Counted from the first letter of the stretch, positions 8,271 through 17,809 are shown. The stretch is DNA of 64,000 nucleotides from Mucilaginibacter endophyticus (GCF_003351025.1 NZ_QPCG01000004.1:620001-684000), one strand, 5' to 3'. The notes: generated by a model from the sequence alone, not told the origin. Numbers and translations: made by a program.

Positions 8271-8670
8271 AGTGGTTTAGTGAGTGGTTGATTGGGTTGA
8301 TTAGGTGAGTGGTTTACTGTTTTGATGAGGAATAGGCGATTTATTGAAGAGTTGTTAGCGGGCCTGAAAAAACGGTTTTTGAACTGAAATTTATCGAATT
8401 AAGGATTCTTCTATTTATTAGAATGCCTTTAAATCATGATAAATTGTTTCTGGCGTGTATACGGAACTCCTATGGAGCTGTTTTATTTATGGATAGATTA
8501 CTATAAACACGACACCCCTATGGGGTGTAATATCGGGTAAAATTAAACTCCGGAGGAGTATCGTGTTTGTAGCTAAGCGAGAGGCGTTTGTTGGCTCCGT
8601 AGGAGCCTCGTAATTAAGACATACACAGCTCAAACCACTCACCTAATCAACCCAATCAACCATTCACTAA
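8271..8670. repeat. Composite repeat: GGTTGATT arms enclosing an ACTCCTATGGAGT element
   Basis: The outer arms at 8271-8316 (GTGAGTGGTTGATTGGGTTG) and 8632-8670 (the complement, CAACCCAATCAACCATTCAC) are inverted. Between them lie short palindromes at 8464-8478 (AACTCCTATGGAGCT), 8511-8530 (ACACCCCTATGGGGTG), 8545-8568 (AAACTCCGGAGGAGTATCGT) and 8593-8610 (GGCTCCGTAGGAGCCTC). The 457-bp gap between efp and the ABC gene holds nothing else recognisable. Confidence 0.75.
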
Positions 8671-8673
8671 AAG

Positions 8674-9294
8674 CTAAACCTTATAATCCACAATACTTAG
8701 CTTGTGATTACAGAAGCTGTACTCATGTTCCTGGTTGGAGCATACTATGGTAAGGCGGCCGGCGGCAAATTGTTGTACGAGGTTTAAATACCAGTCGACA
8801 CCCTGGGTATCCAGGTTGGAGGTTGGCTCATCAAGCATGAGCATGGGGGTATCGGCACAAAAAGCGAGTGCAAGCTTAAGGCGCTGTTTCATACCCGATG
8901 AAAAGTATTTGATAAGCTTATTGGTGCTTTTAGGCAGATTGAGCAGTTCGATCAATTGCGCTTTATCCATGCCTTGTTTAAAGCTTTTAAACCTGAAATG
9001 AAAGTCAACCATCTCGCTCATGGTAAACTCTTCAATAAGCTCCAGATAAGGGGCAGCAAGGCTTAAATGGGTAAATACAGTATCTATCTCAACCGCTTTG
9101 CCATCGTTGGTAAAATCAATCTGGCCAATAGAAGGCGACAGGCTGCCGTTTAGAACCTGTAATAAAGTTGATTTCCCGGAGCCATTGGGCCCAAGGATGG
9201 CATAAGACTCGCCGGAGGTAAAAGTATAATCCACCCCTTTGAAAATCCAGTCGCGGTTAAAGCGGCGGCCGATGTTTTGGAGGGTGATGATCAT
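8674..9294 (-). CDS. ABC transporter ATP-binding protein
   Basis: This compact 206-residue ATPase has Walker A GPNGSGKS at residues 35-42, a signature loop with SSGMK in place of LSGGQ (132-136), and Walker B MLMLDEP (151-157). Only the nucleotide-binding domain is encoded, and no permease lies nearby. It sits 150 bp downstream of lpxA on the same strand, with a GTTCATAG-type repeat between. A role in envelope or lipid A export is possible from context only. The partner membrane protein must be elsewhere. Confidence 0.9.
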   Translation of the reverse strand: MIITLQNIGRRFNRDWIFKGVDYTFTSGESYAILGPNGSGKSTLLQVLNGSLSPSIGQIDFTNDGKAVEIDTVFTHLSLAAPYLELIEEFTMSEMVDFHFRFKSFKQGMDKAQLIELLNLPKSTNKLIKYFSSGMKQRLKLALAFCADTPMLMLDEPTSNLDTQGVDWYLNLVQQFAAGRLTIVCSNQEHEYSFCNHKLSIVDYKV

Positions 9295-9300
9295 AGGGAG

Positions 9301-9444
9301 CTTATGGTTGATGGTTCATAGTTCATAGCCGAAGAACCTGTTTATAGCTTATGGTTGAATCCTGTTTTGGAATTATAGTTCATGGTCATATATAAAGCGG
9401 ACAAGCATCCGGCTATGTGCCATGAACTATAACCCATCAACCAT
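9301..9444. repeat. GTTCATAG-type inverted repeat, copy 1
   Basis: The left side has tandem TTATGGTTGATGGTTCATAG words and the right side CCATGAACTATAACCCATCA. It fills the gap between lpxA and the ABC gene. Confidence 0.75.
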
Positions 9445-10230
9445 TTAGGTATTCCCAAAACCTTTCATGATACCGCGTTGCGAGTTTTGCAGGAAGTTGA
9501 TGATCTCATCGCGTTCCACGCTTGGGGTAAACTCAGCCTCGATGATATCAAGCGCTTTGGTTACGTTGTATTTTTTAAGGAATATGATCCGGTAGATCTC
9601 CTGGATTTCGGCAATTGTAGCTGCCGAAAAGCCCCTGCGGCGTAAGCCCACGGAGTTAATCCCTACATATGATAATGGCTCGCGACCAGCCTTGGTATAC
9701 GGAGGCACATCTTTACGTACCAATGAACCACCTGAGATCATACTGTGCGCGCCAATTTCAACAAACTGGTGTACGGCAGATGAACCACCGATGAAGGCAT
9801 AATCATAAACTGTAATGTGACCGGCCAACTGTACCGCGTTGGCAACAATAACATTATCGCCAATAACACAATCGTGTGCTACGTGTACATACGCCATCAG
9901 CAAGCAGTTGCTACCAATGGTGGTGGTATTTTTATCAAGCGCGGTACCGCGGTTAAGGGTAACACACTCACGAATGGTGGTGTTATCGCCTATGGTTACG
10001 GTGCTTTGCTCGCCTTTGTATTTTAAATCCTGTGGCGGGGCAGATACTACCGCGCCGGGGAAGATACGGCAGTTTTTACCTATCCGGGCGCCGTCCATAA
10101 TTACGGAGTTGGAGCCGATCCAGGTACCTTCGCCAATTTCAACATCCTTGTGGATGGTAACGAAGGGTTCAATTACCACATTGTCGGCAATTTTGGCCTG
10201 TGGGTGGATATATGCTAATGGCTGGATCAT
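9445..10230 (-). CDS. lpxA: UDP-N-acetylglucosamine acyltransferase
   Basis: The 261-residue protein consists of left-handed beta-helix hexapeptide repeats up to about residue 190, then a helical C-terminus. His119 in the HVAHDCVIG segment corresponds to the catalytic His125 of E. coli LpxA. NRGT at 93-96 is also typical. It catalyses the first step of lipid A synthesis, moving a 3-hydroxyacyl chain from ACP to UDP-GlcNAc in the cytosol. Its ATG overlaps the end of lpxC-fabZ by 4 bp, so the two are translationally coupled. Confidence 0.97.
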   Translation of the reverse strand: MIQPLAYIHPQAKIADNVVIEPFVTIHKDVEIGEGTWIGSNSVIMDGARIGKNCRIFPGAVVSAPPQDLKYKGEQSTVTIGDNTTIRECVTLNRGTALDKNTTTIGSNCLLMAYVHVAHDCVIGDNVIVANAVQLAGHITVYDYAFIGGSSAVHQFVEIGAHSMISGGSLVRKDVPPYTKAGREPLSYVGINSVGLRRRGFSAATIAEIQEIYRIIFLKKYNVTKALDIIEAEFTPSVERDEIINFLQNSQRGIMKGFGNT

Positions 10231-11633
10231 GCTTCTGTTTCTTTTACTTTAACAATTTGAGCCATCAGTTCGGCCTCAACAACAACGCGGTCGCCTACCA
10301 TACCAACGCCTTTCATGGTAGCTATACCACGGCGGATTGGGGCTGTAAGATCACATATGTAAATAATGGTATCGCCGGGTACAACCTTGCTTTTAAAGCG
10401 CGCGTTCTCAATTTTCAGGAACAGGGTAAGGTAATTTTGCGGATCGGGAACGGTATTTAACACCAGGATGCCGCCGGTTTGAACCATGCCTTCAATTTGC
10501 AGTACGCCCGGAAAAATTGGTGCGCCTGGAAAGTGCCCTTTGAAAAATTCTTCGTTAATGGTTACGTTTTTACAGCCAACAACGTGGTTTTTGGTAAGCT
10601 CCAGAATCTTGTCGATCATCAGGAACGGCTGGCGGTGAGGCAGCATCCCCATAATATCAACGGTATCAAAAAGAGGTTTGGCATTCAGATCATAAGTTTT
10701 AACCTGCTTGCGGCTTTTTTCTTTCTTGATTAAAGCTTTAATCTTTTTAGCGAAAGCTACGTTAGCCGCGTGGCCCGGCCTTGCAGCCATGATATGGCCT
10801 TTAAGCGGAACACCAACCAATGCCAGATCGCCAATCATATCCAGCAGCTTGTGGCGTGCCGGCTCATTTTGATGGCGAAGTTCAATGTTATTTAAAATAC
10901 CTTGCGGGGCAACGCTGATATCCTTGCGGTTAAACAGTTTTGCCAGGTGATTAAGTTCTTCTTCGTCAACATCCTTATCAACAACCACAATGGCGTTGTT
11001 CAAGTCACCGCCTTTGATCAGGTCGTGCTTTAACAGCATTTCCAGTTCATGCAAAAAGCAGAAGGTACGGCAAGAGGCAATCTCTTTTTTGAACTCGCTG
11101 ATGGTTGAAATGCTGGCATGCTGGCTTCCCAGCACCTGCGAGTTATAATCAACCATACAGGTAAAGCGGTAATCATCTAATGGCATAGCTACCATTTCCA
11201 CCTTACGGTCGGTTTCAGAATAGTGAATGTTATATGGGATGTGATAGTATTCACGATCGGCTTCCTGCTCAACAAGGCCTGTTTCGGTAATTACGTCAAC
11301 AAACTGAATCGAGCTGCCATCCATGATCGGTGTTTCCGGGCCATCAAGGTCAATCAGTACGTTATCAATTTCAAGTCCAACCAAAGCGGCCAGTACGTGT
11401 TCAACAGTATTTACAGTAGCACCGTTTTGGCTGATAGATGTTCCGCGGGATGTATCGCTTACGTTATCAACATCGGCATCAATAATTGGAGCACCGGGGA
11501 TATCAACCCTCCTGAATTTATAACCGTGGTTTTCAGGGGCAGGATTAAAGGTCATAGTAACGCTTTGTCCGGTGTGCAAGCCTGTTCCTGATACCGAAAC
11601 CGGCGCTTTAATAGTTCTTTGTTTAACGTTCAT
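10227..11633 (-). CDS. lpxC-fabZ: Bifunctional LpxC deacetylase / FabZ dehydratase
   Basis: The 468-residue fusion is typical of Bacteroidota. Residues 1 to about 310 are LpxC, the zinc UDP-3-O-acyl-GlcNAc deacetylase, with the TVEHVLAALVG and RHKLLDMIGDLALVG segments that supply zinc ligands and the GHIMAARPGH catalytic histidine region. Residues from about 325 are FabZ, the 3-hydroxyacyl-ACP dehydratase, with MLPHRQPFLMID and HFPGAPIFPGVLQIEG. The fusion joins lipid A commitment to fatty acid elongation, which share the 3-hydroxyacyl-ACP pool. It lies between lpxD (21 bp upstream) and lpxA (4-bp overlap). Confidence 0.97.
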   Translation of the reverse strand: MNVKQRTIKAPVSVSGTGLHTGQSVTMTFNPAPENHGYKFRRVDIPGAPIIDADVDNVSDTSRGTSISQNGATVNTVEHVLAALVGLEIDNVLIDLDGPETPIMDGSSIQFVDVITETGLVEQEADREYYHIPYNIHYSETDRKVEMVAMPLDDYRFTCMVDYNSQVLGSQHASISTISEFKKEIASCRTFCFLHELEMLLKHDLIKGGDLNNAIVVVDKDVDEEELNHLAKLFNRKDISVAPQGILNNIELRHQNEPARHKLLDMIGDLALVGVPLKGHIMAARPGHAANVAFAKKIKALIKKEKSRKQVKTYDLNAKPLFDTVDIMGMLPHRQPFLMIDKILELTKNHVVGCKNVTINEEFFKGHFPGAPIFPGVLQIEGMVQTGGILVLNTVPDPQNYLTLFLKIENARFKSKVVPGDTIIYICDLTAPIRRGIATMKGVGMVGDRVVVEAELMAQIVKVKETEA

Positions 11634-11654
11634 ATTTAAAATTACAGGCTAAGG

Positions 11655-12704
11655 CTATTCGCTCGCCTTGCCTTTACGTAGTTCTTCAATCAATTTTTCA
11701 AGCTCATAAACCTTACGGTCAAGCTCTGGCAGCTTTCGCAGCTTAGCATGGGCACGAAGGTAGTCTTTATATGGCATATATGGAGAACCTCCCCATGCCT
11801 TGCCTTCTTCTGTAACAGAGCCGTTTACGCCAGTCTGAGCCGAAAACTGCGACCCATTGGCTATGTTTAGATGCCCTGCAAAACCTACCTGCCCGCCTAT
11901 AACAACTCTTTCGCCAATTTTGGTACTGCCCGATATGCCGGATTGCGCTGCAATTACGGTATTTGCGCCAATTTCAACATTGTGCGCTATCTGGATCAGG
12001 TTATCAATTTTAGCACCTTTGCGTATTATGGTTGAGCCCATGGTTGCCCTGTCTATAGTGGTGTTTGAACCCACTTCAACATCATCTTCCAAAATTACAT
12101 TGCCAATCTGTGCAATTTTAGTATAAGTACCATCCGGATTAGGTGCGAAGCCAAAGCCATCGCTGCCAATTACGGCCCCTGAGTGTACAATTACATTGTT
12201 GCCTATTACACAGTCAAAATAAACTGTAGCGCCTGCAAACAGGGTTACATTATTGCCAAGGGTTACATTATCGCCGACGTTAACGTTAGGATAGATCTTG
12301 CAATTGTCGCCGATGGTTGCATTTTGGCCGATATAAGCAAAAGCGCCGATGTATGCCCCTGCCCCAACCTGCGCGGTTGGATGGATAAAGCTTGGTTGCT
12401 CAATACCTTTTTTATCAAGCCTGAAAGTATTATACTTTTCAAGCAGAACGGTGAATGAGCTATAAGCGTTCTCAACCCTGATGAGCGTAGCCTTTACCGG
12501 GCCTGTTAATTGCTGATCGTTATTAACGATAACAATGGAGGCATTGGTGGTGTACAAAAATTGCTCATACTTAGGGTTGGCCAAAAAAGAAAGACTGCCT
12601 GCGCCGGCTTCCTCTATCTTGGCAAGCTGACTAACAGTTGCCGAAGAATCGCCTTCAACAGTTCCGTTGAGCAGTAAACTTATATCATGAGCGGTAAATT
12701 GCAT
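11655..12704 (-). CDS. lpxD: UDP-3-O-(3-hydroxyacyl)glucosamine N-acyltransferase
   Basis: The 349-residue protein has the N-terminal uridine-binding domain (residues 1-100), then hexapeptide beta-helix repeats, and a C-terminal helix rich in charged residues. The IQIAHNVEIGANTVIAAQSG segment contains the catalytic histidine region of LpxD. It adds the second acyl chain in lipid A synthesis. It is first in the lpxD, lpxC-fabZ, lpxA order. The TAAATTTG box ends four bases before the ATG. Confidence 0.97.
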   Translation of the reverse strand: MQFTAHDISLLLNGTVEGDSSATVSQLAKIEEAGAGSLSFLANPKYEQFLYTTNASIVIVNNDQQLTGPVKATLIRVENAYSSFTVLLEKYNTFRLDKKGIEQPSFIHPTAQVGAGAYIGAFAYIGQNATIGDNCKIYPNVNVGDNVTLGNNVTLFAGATVYFDCVIGNNVIVHSGAVIGSDGFGFAPNPDGTYTKIAQIGNVILEDDVEVGSNTTIDRATMGSTIIRKGAKIDNLIQIAHNVEIGANTVIAAQSGISGSTKIGERVVIGGQVGFAGHLNIANGSQFSAQTGVNGSVTEEGKAWGGSPYMPYKDYLRAHAKLRKLPELDRKVYELEKLIEELRKGKASE

Positions 12705-12708
12705 CGGG

Positions 12709-12716
12709 CAAATTTA
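12709..12716 (-). promoter_or_regulatory. TAAATTTG -7 box of lpxD
   Basis: TAnnTTTG match on the minus strand; four bases separate it from the ATG, suggesting a leaderless lpx operon transcript. Confidence 0.5.
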
Positions 12717-12817
12717 AATGTTAAAATTGAAGCAACAAATTATTAATGAGTTATGAACACGCGTTAAAAAGTTTTGACTGTCAATGCGTTTTATTTTTCA
12801 CCATATCTTCATTTGTG

Positions 12818-12904
12818 AAGTCCTAAGTCGCAAGCTTTATTCGTAAGTTCTAAGTCACGCCTCTATATATCCGACTTAAGACTCTGGGCTTAAGGCTTAG
12901 AACT
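12818..12904. repeat. CTAAGTC-word inverted repeat
   Basis: GAAGTCCTAAGTCGCAAG and GTAAGTTCTAAGTC words on the left are answered by GACTTAAGACTC and CTTAAGGCTTAGAAC on the right. It ends in the stop codon region of the HD gene. Confidence 0.6.
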
Positions 12905-14138
12905 AATTATTCAACAACTCCTTATTATAGCAAAGGATATGTTTTTTTACTGTTTTTGCCAAAGCTACCAGGTTTGAATTATCACTGGCTTCGGCAATAT
13001 CTTTTACCTGGCCATTTTTCATTAATATGCAAATGTTGCCATCGTTCTGGTTGTAAGCATTATTGCGGATGGATGTGGTGAACACAAAGTATGCCGCGGC
13101 ATCTTCATAGCTTATACCATATTTCTGCATCGCTTTTTGACGAAGCTGTTCAACAAAGGCCTCGTCCGGACAATCATTGGTGATATCAACCCTGAAAAGA
13201 TTGCGCTGTACCAGGTTTTTACATAAGTGAGAAAGTACCAGGTCGGGATGGTAAGCCCACACTTTTACCGAGGCCATAATATCGGTATCATCCAAACAGG
13301 CAAAAGTTTCCAGGTGGCGGTCTTCATTCATAAATGCCTCGCGACTGATGCGGTTCTTTAAAAAATGCATCAACGCGGGTGTCGCGAATAGGTTTTCGCC
13401 CTGCGATATCAACTCCCGGCCACGCCTGAAGATTTTGGTGAGTACCTCCTCGCCTGCTATTACTGTTTTATGCAGATAAACCTGCCAGTACATCAACCTG
13501 CGGGCAATCAGAAATTTTTCTATCGAATAAATGCCTTTTTCATCAACCACTACATGATCGTTTTTAACATTAAGCATTTTGATGATACGCTCGGAGCTGA
13601 TCACACCTTCGGATACCCCGGTAAAGAAACTGTCGCGATTAAGGTAATCCAGCCTGTCCATATCCAATTGACTGGATACCAGTTGGTGCAAAAACTTACG
13701 CGGATAGGTATCATTAAAAATATCGATAGCCATGGTAAGCTTACCTTCAAACCTCGCGTTAAGCTTATTCATCAGCATTGATGAAATATCCTCATGGGCT
13801 ATGCCATCAATTATGGTATTTTCCAAAGCGTGCGAAAATGGCCCGTGACCGATATCATGCAGTAGTATGGCAATGGTTACGGCTTCTTCCTCTTCGGCCG
13901 AGATCTGATGGCCTTTGCTGCGTAGTGTTTCGAGTGCTGTATCCATCAGGTACATCGCCCCTAATGCATGATGGAAACGGGTGTGCAGCGCGCCGGGATA
14001 AACCAGGTGGGTCATGCCTAGTTGCTTTATATAACGTAACCGCTGAAAGTATGGATGGGATATAAGGTCAAATATCAGTTCGGTAGGGATACTGATGAAA
14101 CCATAAACCGGGTCGTTAATTATTTTCTTTTTATTCAA
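12903..14138 (-). CDS. HD domain phosphohydrolase
   Basis: From a TTG at 14138 the protein starts MNKKKIINDPVYGFISIP and has 411 residues. A TTG at 14171 would extend it by 11 residues but lies inside the promoter box. The HD metal site is visible: HTRFHHALG, AILLHDIGHGPFSH and QLDMDRLDYLNRDS. This is the layout of dNTP triphosphohydrolase-like and SAMHD1-like HD proteins. The substrate is not known. It lies between lpxD and the divergent porX, an arrangement I recall from other Bacteroidota. Confidence 0.92.
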   Translation of the reverse strand: MNKKKIINDPVYGFISIPTELIFDLISHPYFQRLRYIKQLGMTHLVYPGALHTRFHHALGAMYLMDTALETLRSKGHQISAEEEEAVTIAILLHDIGHGPFSHALENTIIDGIAHEDISSMLMNKLNARFEGKLTMAIDIFNDTYPRKFLHQLVSSQLDMDRLDYLNRDSFFTGVSEGVISSERIIKMLNVKNDHVVVDEKGIYSIEKFLIARRLMYWQVYLHKTVIAGEEVLTKIFRRGRELISQGENLFATPALMHFLKNRISREAFMNEDRHLETFACLDDTDIMASVKVWAYHPDLVLSHLCKNLVQRNLFRVDITNDCPDEAFVEQLRQKAMQKYGISYEDAAAYFVFTTSIRNNAYNQNDGNICILMKNGQVKDIAEASDNSNLVALAKTVKKHILCYNKELLNN

Positions 14139-14168
14139 TGTTGCTTGTGTAAATGCAAAAATGTAAAA

Positions 14169-14176
14169 CAAAGGTA
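14169..14176 (-). promoter_or_regulatory. TACCTTTG -7 box of the HD gene
   Basis: TAnnTTTG match on the minus strand, 30 bases before the TTG start. This supports the shorter start. Confidence 0.5.
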
Positions 14177-14253
14177 AAATAAGAGCGTCAGGTTTGTTAA
14201 ATTTTGTTAATACCTTTACTGTGCAACAACAAATACATCTCTTTGGGGTTTAT

Positions 14254-14394
14254 TGTCTGAATCAGAATTCGCGGAATTTGTCTGAACTCGAATTTTTCGA
14301 ATTAAAGAATTACCTGAATTTCAATCCGATATTTGTACGCCGGATGAACTAAAATTCGATGAATTCATTCATTCGATAAATTCCGGTTCTGACC
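14254..14394. repeat. TCTGAATTC-word inverted repeat upstream of porX
   Basis: GTCTGAATCAGAATTCGCGG and repeated GAATTT/AATTCGAT words on the left are mirrored by ATTCGATAAATTCCGGTTCTGAC on the right. A shorter relative lies at 36171-36208, upstream of fumC. Confidence 0.65.
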
Positions 14395-14410
14395 TTAACA
14401 TATACATACC

Positions 14411-15964
14411 ATGCAAGACACCACCATTTTATGGGCCGATGACGAAATTGACCTGCTAAGACCACATATACTTTTCCTGGGCGAAAAGGGCTATAAAGTA
14501 ACTACCGTAACCAATGGCTACGATGCTGTTGACTCGTTCAAGAGCAACTATTTCGACCTGGTTTTTCTTGATGAGAACATGCCAGGCCTTACCGGTTTGG
14601 AAACCTTGCAGCAGATCAAGAACATCAATAATGATGTGCCTATAGTGCTGATCACCAAAAACGAGGAAGAATACCTGATGGAAGATGCCATCGGCTCCAA
14701 GATAGACGACTACCTGATTAAGCCGGTACATCCTAAGCAGATATTGTTGACCATTAAAAAGTTGACCGAGAACAAGCGCCTTGTAACCGAGAAAACCACC
14801 ATGGCTTACCAGATGGATTTCCGGACACTGGGCATGACACTTAACGATAACTTGAGCCACCAGGAATGGGTTGACGTTTACAAAAAATTGATTTACTGGG
14901 AGCTTGAGCTTGAAAAGCTGGAGGATGCTGGCATGCACGAAATCCTGACGCTGCAAAAGGCCGAAGCCAATATGCAGTTTTGCAAGTTTGTGGAACGCAA
15001 TTACCTGAACTGGATCAAAAATCCGGACCTGGCGCCAACCTCATCGCCTCAATTATTTAAAAAGAAGGTATTTCCTAAGCTGGATGGCAAAGGCCCGCTG
15101 TTTTTTATTTTGATAGATAACCTGAGGTATGATCAGTTTAAGATCATTAACCCCATTATTTCTGAATATTTCAGGCTGGAGGAAGAAGATACTTATTACA
15201 GTATCCTGCCAACGGCAACACAATATGCGCGTAACTCCATCTTCTCTGGCCTGATGCCTTTGGATATGGAAAAACGCTATCCATCCATGTGGCAAAACGA
15301 TGAGGATGAAGGTGGTAAAAACCTTTACGAGGCCGAGTTTTTGGCCGATCACCTGAAGCGTGTATTACGTAAAGATTGTAAACATTCATACCACAAGATC
15401 CTGAACATTGACGAAGGTCGTGCTCTTAACGAGTCGGTAAATAACCTCATGAACAATGAGCTTAATGTGATCGTTTACAACTTTGTGGATATGCTGTCGC
15501 ATGCCCGTACCGACATGCAGATGATCCGTGAGCTGGCGAGTGACGACGCTGCTTACCGTTCATTAACACTGTCATGGTTTGAGCACTCGCCATTGTTTGA
15601 CTTGTTAAAATATTTAGCGCAGAAACAAGTACGTGTAGTGATCACTACCGATCACGGTACTATCCGCGTAAAAAACCCGAGTAAAATTGTGGGCGACAGG
15701 AATACCAACACTAACCTGCGTTATAAACAAGGTAAAAACCTGAACTATAATGCCAAAGAGGTGTTCCATATCCGCAACCCGCATGATGCCATGCTGCCAA
15801 GGTTGCACATTAGCTCAAGCTTTGTTTTTGCCAAGGAAGACAGCTATTTCGTATACCCGAACAACTATAACCACTTTGTGAATTTCTACAACGAAACCTT
15901 CCAGCACGGAGGGATCTCGTTAGAAGAAATGATTGTACCAGTGGTTACTTACGGGCCCAAATAA
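14411..15964 (+). CDS. porX: T9SS response regulator PorX (receiver plus PglZ phosphatase domain)
   Basis: The 517-residue protein has a CheY-like receiver at residues 1-120 with Asp10/Asp11, phosphoacceptor Asp54 and Lys104. A helical linker follows, then a PglZ domain of the alkaline phosphatase superfamily from about 225 (LIDNLRYDQ near 235, a Thr-rich PTATQYARNS loop near 268, and TTDHGT later). This domain order is that of PorX, which controls type IX secretion genes in Porphyromonas gingivalis with the kinase PorY and sigma factor SigP, and whose PglZ domain hydrolyses nucleotide phosphodiesters. No T9SS structural gene is in this window. Confidence 0.93.
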   Translation: MQDTTILWADDEIDLLRPHILFLGEKGYKVTTVTNGYDAVDSFKSNYFDLVFLDENMPGLTGLETLQQIKNINNDVPIVLITKNEEEYLMEDAIGSKIDDYLIKPVHPKQILLTIKKLTENKRLVTEKTTMAYQMDFRTLGMTLNDNLSHQEWVDVYKKLIYWELELEKLEDAGMHEILTLQKAEANMQFCKFVERNYLNWIKNPDLAPTSSPQLFKKKVFPKLDGKGPLFFILIDNLRYDQFKIINPIISEYFRLEEEDTYYSILPTATQYARNSIFSGLMPLDMEKRYPSMWQNDEDEGGKNLYEAEFLADHLKRVLRKDCKHSYHKILNIDEGRALNESVNNLMNNELNVIVYNFVDMLSHARTDMQMIRELASDDAAYRSLTLSWFEHSPLFDLLKYLAQKQVRVVITTDHGTIRVKNPSKIVGDRNTNTNLRYKQGKNLNYNAKEVFHIRNPHDAMLPRLHISSSFVFAKEDSYFVYPNNYNHFVNFYNETFQHGGISLEEMIVPVVTYGPK

Positions 15965-16011
15965 GATGGTTAAAAGGCAATAATGTGCCTGCGATCTTAA
16001 ATAGATGATAC

Positions 16012-16043
16012 AATAAAGGCCCGGATTTTCCGGGCCTTTATTG
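16012..16043. terminator. Bidirectional terminator between porX and the SulP gene
   Basis: AATAAAGGCCCGGATTTTCC with the matching GGGCCTTTATT; it serves two convergent genes. Confidence 0.85.
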
Positions 16044-16060
16044 TTATGGAAAAATCGTCG

Positions 16061-17596
16061 CTATTTTTCAACCACCACCCGATAAGATGGATCTTCGAGG
16101 ATGTTAACGTTGATGATCCCTTCGGCGTTTTTGAGCAGTGTTACGCAATCTTCGCTTACGTGTTTTAGCTGTAGTTTCTTGCCGGCCTGGCGATATTTTT
16201 CGGTGAGTTTGTTTAGCGCCTCAATGCCCGACATATCCGCGATGCGGCTATCTTTAAAGTCGATCACTACTGCTTCCGGATCACCCGCGATGTCAAACTT
16301 TTCATTAAACGCCATCACCGAACCAAAAAACAATGGGCCGTATATTTCATAATGCTTTACACCCGCTTCATCAATGTATTTGCGCGCCCGGATGCGTTTG
16401 GCGCTCTCCCATGCAAAAACCAACGCCGAAATAATAACGCCTATCAATACCGCAAGGGCAAGGTTGTGCAGCCTTATCGTAATTAGTGCTACCAGGATCC
16501 CAACAAATACATCCTGTTTAGGCATTTTATTAATGATGCGGAAACTGATCCATTCAAAAGTACTAATGGCCACCATGATCATCACCCCGGTAAGCGCGGC
16601 CATAGGTAACTTTTCAATAACCGGCGCACCGAAGAATATAATAAACAGGATGGTCAGAGATGCTATGATACCTGATAACCTCGCCCGTGAGCCCGCAGAC
16701 AGGTTAACCAACGTTTGAGCAATCATTGGGCAACCGCCCATGCCCGAAAAGAAACCATTGAGGATGTTTGCGCTTCCCTGGGCAATACATTCACGGTTGC
16801 TGTTGCCGCGGGTAGCAGTCATTTCATCAACAAGGTTTAAGGTTAACAAGCCTTCGGTAAGGCCAACTCCTGCCATGATGAGCGCGTAAGGGAAAATGAT
16901 TTTTAATGTATCGATACTAAGTGGGATAGCCGGGATATGAAACGGAGGAAAGCCCCCGCTTACTGCCGCGATATCTCTTACTGTTTTGGTATGGATCCCG
17001 AAACCAAAAACCAGTGCAAACACTACAATAATAGCCACAAGCGATGGAGGAACAGCTTTGGTGAGCTTAGGTAAAATAATTACTATGGCGATGGTTAGAG
17101 CTACCAACCCGGCCATGATTAGCAGCGGCGTGCCACTGAGCCAGATTTCCTGGCCGTTAACTACGGTTTTAAATTGCTCCAGTTGAGCCATGAAAATGAT
17201 AACGGCGAGACCGTTAACAAAGCCGTACATTACCGGCTGCGGCACCAGGCGGATAAACTTGCCCAGTTTAAACAAGCCGACCAGAATTTGTACTACACCA
17301 GCCAAGGCCACCGCCGCGAAAACATACTCCAACCCGTACGATTTCATGAGGGCGATAAGCACCACAACGGTTGCCCCTGCCCCGCCGGATACCAGTCCTG
17401 GTCTGCCACCGAATATGGAAGTTATCAAGCCCATGATAAAGGCGGCATACAATCCCATCAGCGGCGGAAAGCCGGCAAGGATAGCAAACGATAATGATTC
17501 GGGCATCATGGTCATGGCTACCGTTAATCCGGCCAGGACCTCTTTTTTATAGTTGATTTTTTGCGAAAAGTCGAAAAGACGTAAAGAAGGCTTCAT
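16061..17596 (-). CDS. SulP family inorganic anion transporter with STAS domain
   Basis: The 511-residue protein has 10-14 hydrophobic segments over residues 15-390, opening LAGLTVAMTMMPESLSFAIL, the conserved SulP start of the transport domain. The C-terminal STAS domain (about 410-505) includes AVVIDFKDSRIADMSGIEAL. Family members carry sulfate, bicarbonate or other anions across the inner membrane. The substrate cannot be read from sequence, and no sulfate-assimilation or carbonic anhydrase gene is next to it. Confidence 0.94.
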   Translation of the reverse strand: MKPSLRLFDFSQKINYKKEVLAGLTVAMTMMPESLSFAILAGFPPLMGLYAAFIMGLITSIFGGRPGLVSGGAGATVVVLIALMKSYGLEYVFAAVALAGVVQILVGLFKLGKFIRLVPQPVMYGFVNGLAVIIFMAQLEQFKTVVNGQEIWLSGTPLLIMAGLVALTIAIVIILPKLTKAVPPSLVAIIVVFALVFGFGIHTKTVRDIAAVSGGFPPFHIPAIPLSIDTLKIIFPYALIMAGVGLTEGLLTLNLVDEMTATRGNSNRECIAQGSANILNGFFSGMGGCPMIAQTLVNLSAGSRARLSGIIASLTILFIIFFGAPVIEKLPMAALTGVMIMVAISTFEWISFRIINKMPKQDVFVGILVALITIRLHNLALAVLIGVIISALVFAWESAKRIRARKYIDEAGVKHYEIYGPLFFGSVMAFNEKFDIAGDPEAVVIDFKDSRIADMSGIEALNKLTEKYRQAGKKLQLKHVSEDCVTLLKNAEGIINVNILEDPSYRVVVEK

Positions 17597-17809
17597 CCTA
17601 AGTTATTAAGCGATTGATTTTTGGTTGACAAGCTTTTGTGACGTAAATAAAAAGCATGCTTAACTGAACTTAGCATAGCGGGACTATGGTAGATTTTAGT
17701 CATGCTGCAAAAATATACAAAATAAAAGGACTGAAACAAACGCCATGTCCATTGCGTAACTGCTTCGTGTCTTATAAATGATGTGATTTTTAGAATCGCT
17801 TTTAACCTC

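Noticed and set aside
8271..8670. Possible CRISPR array
   Set aside because: The repeated words are of unequal length, inverted rather than direct, and no cas gene is present.
14456..14956. Open frame of 166 codons antisense to porX
   Set aside because: The plus-strand reading is a clear PorX protein; the antisense reading has no domain.
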